64,000 bases of DNA. It comes from Megaleporinus macrocephalus (taxonomy: Eukaryota; Chordata; Actinopteri; Characiformes; Anostomidae). The notes beneath the pieces are model-generated. The model saw only the letters and a list, made by a program, of their open reading frames with translations. It had not been told where the DNA came from and did not search any database. The translations under genes were made by a program, and so were the position numbers. The DNA lies in the NCBI GenBank assembly GCA_021613375.1, contig CM038715.1, forward strand, positions 332,501 through 396,500, given 5' to 3'. Shown here one piece after another: positions 61,544 to 64,000 of this stretch (its first letter is position 1; every line of letters begins with the position of its first letter).

Positions 61544-63428
61544 TATAAGTGATTTTAAACCACCTTTTGAAATGTTTTGAATGTTGACAGCTGACAGTTT
61601 TTATACAGCGTATAAATGAGTTCATAAATATATATAATATATATATAAATATATGATAATATATGCTCCCTCAAAGGGCAGGACTGAGTCCACAGTCTTG
61701 TTTGTGTATCTTCAGGCACTTAGAAATTAAAGCCCTTCACTGCGGTTTGGTGTTTTTCCTACTCTAAATGAAGGGGCTGATAATTAGGGCAATGAAAAGT
61801 GTCTACAAGCAGAAAAAACACAACTATGCATCGCAGGGGAGCCTCTGGGACTTGCATGTGGGAAAACTCTACTGTTCTCATACTCTTGCATTATGAATAA
61901 TGCCTAAAATCGTTGTATAAAACAGATGTTGTGTAATAAAAGATGTATACCATTCTACAGAGAGCTTACAAATGGTCCGAATTCATTTTTACACTGCAGG
62001 CTTTGTCCAAATCCATCACCATAACACTGTATAGGTAATACATCACTATAACAAGTCCTCCTTTATTTGCTGAGTGCCACAGTCTGGTTGGGATTACCAT
62101 CCAACATTAACAGCTGGTGCAATTTTATTATCTTTTTTTGAACTAATGATGCTAAACCACTGCTGAAGCACCTTCATACACCTTGAACAGAATGCTAAAC
62201 TCAGTCCCATCACATGTTCATTATGAAGCCTCTTTGCTGTACGCTGTCCTGCTGTGGGTGGAGCAGAGTGCTGTTGTTCCCTGGCAGTGATTATATTCTA
62301 GCTTCCATGCTCAAGGACTCCAGACTATGCACAGCATAAGACTAGGGATAGAAATCAGAATCTCAGCAATAGGACACACCCTCTGCAGTCTGCAGTTCTA
62401 AACAATGACATTCAGTTTTCTTAACACTTATGATACTACAGCATGCAGACAAAATACACAAAGGCTTCCTGGATCCACTTTAACTCCTCACACCTTAAAT
62501 TCATGACCATGTATAATTTATATATATATATATAAGCTTCACAGATGTTATCAAATAATTTGCGATAGTGACTAAACAATATGTGAATAATATGTAAAAG
62601 CAATTGCAGCCAGGTCTCAGACTAGGCTTAATCAACATGCAAGGAAAGTGCTTTGATTGTGCTTTGGATCCGACCTGAGAGCTTGATAACATTACCTTAC
62701 TCAGATTACTTTCCATTAGGGCCATGTATTGGTAAGAACCTGGCGATACAATACGTATTGTGATACAGCGGTCACGATTCAATATATCACGATATATTGC
62801 GATACTGCAAGCAACGTGATATACTGTGATTTTTAAAATCCTACTATTAAAACACACCACTGTATGAACAGGTTTATTAATGCTTACAATAGCACTGCGC
62901 CCTTGTACTGCTTGTTAATGTTGGAGTGGAGCTAAAAATGGATTACAACACTGCCATCTAGTGGTCAGAGGATTAAACACAACACACAATGATTCAATGA
63001 TATTGTGTTTTTGAGAATCGATACAGTATCACTAAACATAATATCCCGATATTCGATATTTTCTTACACCCCTACTTTCCATGGTGCCCTAACAATACTT
63101 TCACTTCCATCGTCATTAAAAATGGTTTAAGATAAGCCAAAAATACATCCTGACACCATATTAGACACCATATCAGTTGAAAGCAGCGCAACTATTTGGA
63201 TTAATTTACTTTTTTTAGATCACAATGAATGCACATAGTTTAGTTCTTACAAAAATGAGTTGCTTAAAACACTGTCTCATACCGTACGGTATCTCATTCA
63301 GCTTCTTACCGTCACTGGCCTATTTCCCAGGAAATTGAGATCTGTGTTTTCTCCAAACAGGTAACCCTCAGGGTGGGATGAGTCAAACTTCTCTCCTCCC
63401 ATAATGAAATGACTGGCAAAGTAACTCC
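31507..63428 (-). CDS. rnf157: RNF157 RING E3 ubiquitin ligase, 17 exons in the window, 5' exon missing
   Basis: Exons (minus): 63428-63310, 59068-58980, 58889-58743, 55744-55627, 52416-52350, 52235-52192, 51986-51867, 51643-51484, 49341-49229, 46779-46544, 46356-46248, 42961-42853, 42755-42574, 40359-40294, 40186-40138, 36385-36266 and 31661-31507. All are GT-AG and in phase, giving 666 residues here; human RNF157 is about 679 and the missing first exon encodes about 30. Blocks: [20 protein letters not shown]; the mahogunin-type domain ([42 protein letters not shown]); the RING; then a Ser-rich acidic tail ending GPLAV, the RNF157 C-terminus, which separates it from paralogue MGRN1. RNF157 is a cytoplasmic E3 enriched in brain, linked to neuronal survival, dendrite growth and APBB1/Fe65 turnover. 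No stop or frameshift was found. The large introns are full of transposons. Confidence 0.95.
32022..32708. mobile_element. MITE with inverted ends near TGGAGAGCTAC
   Basis: The left end TGGTCTCTAGCCCTCATCCT, then GGAGAGCTAC, pairs with the right end GTAGCTCTCCAGGACAAGGA, then GTTGGAGACCA. About 690 bp, no coding, in the last RNF157 intron. Confidence 0.65.
33650..33720. repeat. (GA)n microsatellite
   Basis: A GA-dinucleotide tract with a few interruptions, in the last RNF157 intron; a polypurine run of about 130 bases if the neighbouring AGAAAG words are included. Confidence 0.9.
34691..35668 (-). mobile_element. Tc1-like transposon, one terminal repeat missing
   Basis: The left terminus CAGTGGTGTGAAAAAGTGTT is present. 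At the other end the inverted match (TTTAAGTGTGACAAACATGC) stops at about 35668, before the outer 35 bases, so that terminus is lost. The enclosed transposase is broken (see 34870-35575). Confidence 0.85.
34870..35575 (-). pseudogene. Tc1-like transposase pseudogene
   Basis: The minus frame from 35575 encodes about 154 residues with the second DNA-binding region ([19 protein letters not shown]), then [17 protein letters not shown] with the first catalytic Asp, and [13 protein letters not shown]. An in-frame stop follows MNSAVY. After it the same frame continues with [13 protein letters not shown], the second catalytic Asp, and then further stops and a frame break before the third acidic residue region. 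The N-terminal DNA-binding helix is missing. It cannot encode an active enzyme. Confidence 0.85.
36266..36385 (-). CDS. rnf157: RNF157 penultimate coding exon (120 nt, symmetric phase)
   Basis: The acceptor CTTGCAG sits at 36386 and beyond, and the donor GTGAGT starts at 36265. The exon takes two bases to complete the split codon from 40138 and leaves one for the exon ending at 31661, so inclusion or skipping keeps frame. It encodes 40 codons including [20 protein letters not shown], then [11 protein letters not shown]. The DNNN and LDN words align with the human RNF157 segment MECDNNND...ALDN. It is easily missed because similarity is low. Confidence 0.75.
37000..37037. repeat. (TATC)n microsatellite
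   Basis: About nine CTAT/TATC tetranucleotides running into TA repeats. Confidence 0.9.
37060..38103. mobile_element. Possible hAT-like element ending ATCGCCCAGCTCTA
   Basis: The left part has ATATCGATATTTATCACAAT and the right end GATAAATATCGTTATCGTTT then TATCGCCCAGCTCTA, imperfect inverted ends of a TAGAGCTGGGCGATA type. It is set between AT repeats, which hide any target duplication. The interior 37460-37760 is GC-richer but has no recognised domain. Confidence 0.5.
38563..39365. repeat. 58-bp minisatellite, about 13-14 units
   Basis: The unit is about 58 bp: TTATTCCTGCTCCATGACTA, then TGTCACGACTATGAAGCAAC, then TATCATAACTTAATTATC. Small deletions occur, for example TAATTA lost near 39010. 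Degenerate related words lie on both sides (38270-38560 and 39366-39470). It lies in an RNF157 intron. Confidence 0.9.
40024..40064. repeat. (CT)n microsatellite
   Basis: A pure CT-dinucleotide run of about 41 bases, roughly 75 bases from an RNF157 exon donor (40138). Confidence 0.95.
40555..41554 (+). mobile_element. hAT element, family B, copy 3, with perfect 8-bp target duplication
   Basis: The ends are TAGAGATGGA and TTCCATCTCTA. The flanks show GTTAAAAG on both sides (40547-40554 and 41555-41562), a perfect 8-bp duplication. The element is 1000 bp. It is the best reference copy of the family in this window. It keeps a decayed trace of the zf-BED-like coding segment around 41110-41250 (minus). 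Located in an RNF157 intron. Confidence 0.93.
41885..42110. repeat. Fragment of the fold-back family, plus (AT)n
   Basis: CTACATCATTTACATTGTGTGAAAATTTC and GGACAGATAGAATAGAAATGCTC resemble the arms at 13428-14314 and 50785-51060. A pure (AT)n run follows at 42050-42098. Confidence 0.6.
43217..45018. mobile_element. PIF/Harbinger-like element, 1.8 kb
   Basis: The left end is TGGGGTGCGTTTCCCAAAAC and the reverse complement of the right end is TGGGGTGTGTTTCCCGATAA, strong terminal inverted repeats; both are followed by CGTAAC/CGTAA-type subterminal words. Joining the flanks gives GTTCTGATTGGTCAC, which suggests insertion into an older repeat. No intact transposase or Myb-like frame is visible. 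The superfamily is inferred from the end sequence. Confidence 0.65.
45167..45412. repeat. Duplicated segment 1, partner at 45960-46222
   Basis: GTCGTGCAGTCTGTCTTATC through AGAGAGAAATAGGCTCCACT is repeated almost identically at 45960-46222 in direct orientation (for example TTTCTGATAAGATGTGATC). The second copy ends about 25 bases before the RNF157 exon at 46248. Confidence 0.9.
45415..45498. repeat. (AT)n microsatellite, 84 bases
   Basis: A pure TA-dinucleotide run between duplicated segment 1 and the 45497-45955 repeat. Confidence 0.95.
45497..45955. repeat. Dispersed repeat next to (AT)n, copy 1
   Basis: It begins TAGTCCATTTGTCTGGAT right after the AT tract and ends TTTTAACTGGTATTACTTT. 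A rearranged second copy occupies 47229-47900, also right after an AT tract. Confidence 0.85.
45960..46222. repeat. Duplicated segment 2, partner at 45167-45412
   Basis: Direct repeat of 45167-45412 with small indels (loss of ATTTC near 46110, gain of TAAAACTAAA near 46178). Confidence 0.9.
47229..47900. repeat. Dispersed repeat, copy 2, internally inverted and duplicated
   Basis: 47229-47365 matches the start of 45497-45955 directly. About 47395-47625 matches its middle in inverted orientation (ATATGCTCCATTAGCCTAAG). 47630-47900 again matches directly (GATAGCTTAGGCTAATGGAG). The two opposed parts make an imperfect inverted repeat. Confidence 0.8.
48100..48500. other. T-rich low-complexity stretch ending in a tail-like AATAAAG motif
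   Basis: A long T-rich region with a (TTA)n run at about 48198-48225, followed by AATAAAAATAAAGATTGACTGATTGATAA, which looks like a retroelement 3' tail. No coding signal. Confidence 0.4.
49528..50011 (+). mobile_element. Tc1/mariner-type non-autonomous element, copy 2
   Basis: Same ends and interior as 24987-25506, including ACACTACCACTCAAAAGTTT at the left and the ATG opening [13 protein letters not shown] near 49913. It has small deletions relative to copy 1. It is preceded by an (AT)n run (49472-49524) and abuts the truncated hAT copy at 50022. Confidence 0.85.
50022..50766 (+). mobile_element. hAT element, family B, copy 4, left end lost, with zf-BED remnant
   Basis: It starts inside the family consensus at TCGATCGCCGATCACC, so about 35 terminal bases are missing next to the mariner-like element. 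The right end CATCTCTA is present. On the minus strand 50520-50305 reads [20 protein letters not shown] and, after it, [20 protein letters not shown]. These are the hallmarks of a BED zinc finger as found at the N-terminus of hAT transposases and ZBED proteins, though the first zinc-binding Cys appears replaced by Ser. Confidence 0.8.
50785..51070. repeat. Fragment of the fold-back family
   Basis: GAATAATGGACCAATAGAAATGCTC and TTTTCTACATCATTTAAACATGGCAATGG match arm sequences at 13428-13603 and 14139-14314. No coding. Confidence 0.65.
51484..51643 (-). CDS. rnf157: RNF157 RING-finger exon
   Basis: It encodes [20 protein letters not shown] and then [20 protein letters not shown], then [13 protein letters not shown]. 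The zinc-binding pattern is CxxC, then CxH with Cys-rich flank, then a closing CPxC, as in RNF157 and MGRN1. All expected ligands are intact. The exon ends inside a Pro codon completed at 49341. This is the domain that would bind the E2 ubiquitin-conjugating enzyme. Confidence 0.95.
52720..53297. repeat. Dispersed repeat D, copy 1 (interrupted by a solo LTR)
   Basis: GGGAATCAGTGAATGCATGC, AAACACGCACGCAGGGCTTC and CCAGTCCCAGTATGAAGATG recur in order at 54820-55170. The repeat continues after the LTR at 53681. Class unknown. Confidence 0.7.
53298..53676 (+). mobile_element. Solo LTR with 4-bp target duplication CCTG
   Basis: It starts TGTTGTATC and ends GTTACAACA, so it has TG...CA ends with a short inverted repeat. 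CCTG occurs directly on both sides (53294-53297 and 53677-53680). Inside are TATAAA at 53548-53553 and AATAAA at 53639-53644, in the right order for an LTR promoter and poly(A) signal. The length, 379 bp, fits an LTR. No internal retroelement sequence lies beside it, so it is a solo LTR left by recombination. Family unknown. Confidence 0.85.
54790..55200. repeat. Dispersed repeat D, copy 2
   Basis: It shares an ordered set of blocks with 52820-53260. It holds a short frame at 54941-55001 (plus) reading [19 protein letters not shown] then stop. No known domain was recognised. Confidence 0.6.
56235..58640 (-). mobile_element. hAT-like element, family A, copy 3 (reversed), with giant minisatellite
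   Basis: It starts AAAGGTGTTAAAAGTATTCA, the reverse complement of the family right end, and follows the family body to about 56535 (AATGTTAATGTTGATAA). There it switches abruptly into the 36-bp array. The rest of the element and its other end are absent beyond 58640. Located between two RNF157 exons. Confidence 0.7.
56527..58634. repeat. 36-bp minisatellite, about 58 units
   Basis: The unit contains ATAATGGAGTGTAAATGTAA, then GGAGTAGAAAGTACTG. Variants include CAGATAAT, TTGATAAT, GTTTAAATG, GTATAAAG, GTACAAAG and GTGAATG. Markers repeat 288 bases apart (TTGATAAT at 57253 and 57541; GTGAATG at 57338 and 57626; CAGATAAT at 57361 and 57649), showing an eight-unit block duplication. It ends about 100 bases before the RNF157 exon at 58743. 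Confidence 0.95.
59197..59285. repeat. Retroelement-like tail with (ATCA)n
   Basis: (ATCA)n is followed by CCTTTATTTAATCTCGGAAA and ACCCTCATTTTCAATGTAGC, a combination typical of fish non-LTR or SINE 3' ends read in reverse. A-rich sequence follows to about 59570. Identity not established. Confidence 0.45.
60114..60478 (+). mobile_element. hAT-like MITE, family C, copy 1, with 8-bp target duplication
   Basis: The ends are TAGGGCTGTGTATTGG and TCTTACACCTCTA. ATCACAAC flanks both sides (60106-60113 and 60479-60486). About 365 bp, no coding. Confidence 0.88.
60765..61063 (+). mobile_element. hAT-like MITE, family C, copy 2 (duplicated with its flanks)
   Basis: Same element and the same ATCACAAC flanks as copy 1, so it arose by duplication of the locus and not by a second insertion. 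The first base is changed (AAGGGCTG) and about 90 bases are deleted near the left end. Confidence 0.85.
61510..61541. repeat. (TTTA)n microsatellite
   Basis: About eight TTTA tetranucleotides in an RNF157 intron. Confidence 0.9.
62717..63074 (+). mobile_element. hAT-like MITE, family C, copy 3, with perfect 8-bp target duplication
   Basis: The ends are TAGGGCCATGTATTGG and TCTTACACCCCTA. CTTTCCAT is present on both sides (62709-62716 and 63075-63082). It is 358 bp long, in the first intron present in the window of RNF157. Confidence 0.92.
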
Positions 63429-64000
63429 CTACACAATAAACAGAGCATACACATTAGGATACATCCCTGTTATTCATATCAATCTGGGACCACATGGTGT
63501 TTTTGTGGCCTTCTTGTTATATAACGTACACATTTACTATTCACTAATCAATAAAACAGGCAGACGCAAAAAAATCTATACATCACACACACACACACAC
63601 ATCTATACAATATAGCCCACCTCACTGGTGTTGTGATATATTAGTAATTGATTATATCATGCCTGGTGGTAGAGCTTAGATCTGAGCCCTACAATAGCCT
63701 ACGCAGTGTGGTACTGAGAATATCCTAGTGTGCAGCTGAACAGTGTAATCTACGTAGTCTATAACAGGGTTTATAATCATTCCCTTTTAAAAAAAAGTGG
63801 AACAGCAGAATAACTTCTGTCTGACTAGGTGCGGGGTGGGCCACCTGAGATTGAGACATTATAAGGGGCTCTAAAGACCTGTATCATCCCCATTTACTCT
63901 CAGCGATAAAGGCCAGTGTGGTGAACTCCAGCAACTGTGATGATTAAAAAATAGACACCAGTAATCGTTTGCAGTTCAGTAACCAAGGCATGTTCATATC

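Overview
This is nuclear DNA from a teleost fish. It shows multi-exon vertebrate genes with GT-AG introns, and the introns and spacers are dense in hAT, Tc1/mariner and Harbinger-like elements, a LINE tail, a solo LTR, long (AT)n tracts and minisatellites. No bacterial, plasmid or phage features, CRISPR array, tRNA or rRNA were seen. The species is not determinable from the sequence alone; an ostariophysan fish is a guess.

Four genes could be rebuilt exon by exon with consistent reading phase. (1) NAT9, plus strand, 1612-3224: a complete 217-residue GNAT-family N-acetyltransferase. (2) LRRC59, minus strand, 9947-4227: a complete 314-residue ER/ribosome leucine-rich repeat protein, convergent with NAT9. 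(3) A 474-residue pentameric Cys-loop channel subunit of 5-HT3/ZACN type, minus strand, 25821-18472, complete. (4) RNF157, minus strand, 63428-31507: a RING E3 ubiquitin ligase in which 17 coding exons are present and the first coding exon lies beyond the right edge. The genes do not form a pathway. Their grouping is of interest because human ZACN, RNF157 and NAT9 all lie on 17q25, which favours a ZACN-like identity for the channel gene.

Layout. 0-1.1 kb: Tc1 remnant and a hAT-like element. 1.2-10.3 kb: NAT9 and LRRC59, with a near-perfect 338-bp palindrome, a hAT copy and a 36-bp minisatellite in LRRC59 introns. 10.4-18.3 kb: intergenic, with two 54-56-bp minisatellites flanking a LINE 3' end, an inverted-repeat element, a MITE and a 106-bp (AT)n tract. 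18.3-25.9 kb: the channel gene. 25.9-29.3 kb: intergenic MITEs and a 28-bp minisatellite. 29.3-31.5 kb: probable RNF157 3' UTR. 31.5-64 kb: RNF157 with large repeat-filled introns, including a degenerate Tc1 transposase, a 58-bp minisatellite, a 1000-bp hAT element with perfect 8-bp target duplications, a Harbinger-like element, a solo LTR with a 4-bp target duplication, and a 2.1-kb 36-bp minisatellite.

I found no convincing new biological system. The best leads are: the channel has Ile where 5-HT3 receptors have the serotonin-binding Trp; a poorly conserved in-phase RNF157 exon at 36266-36385; two independent expansions of the same 36-bp unit inside copies of one transposon family; a 512-bp insertion flanked by a perfect 50-bp duplication; and the intronic palindrome in LRRC59.
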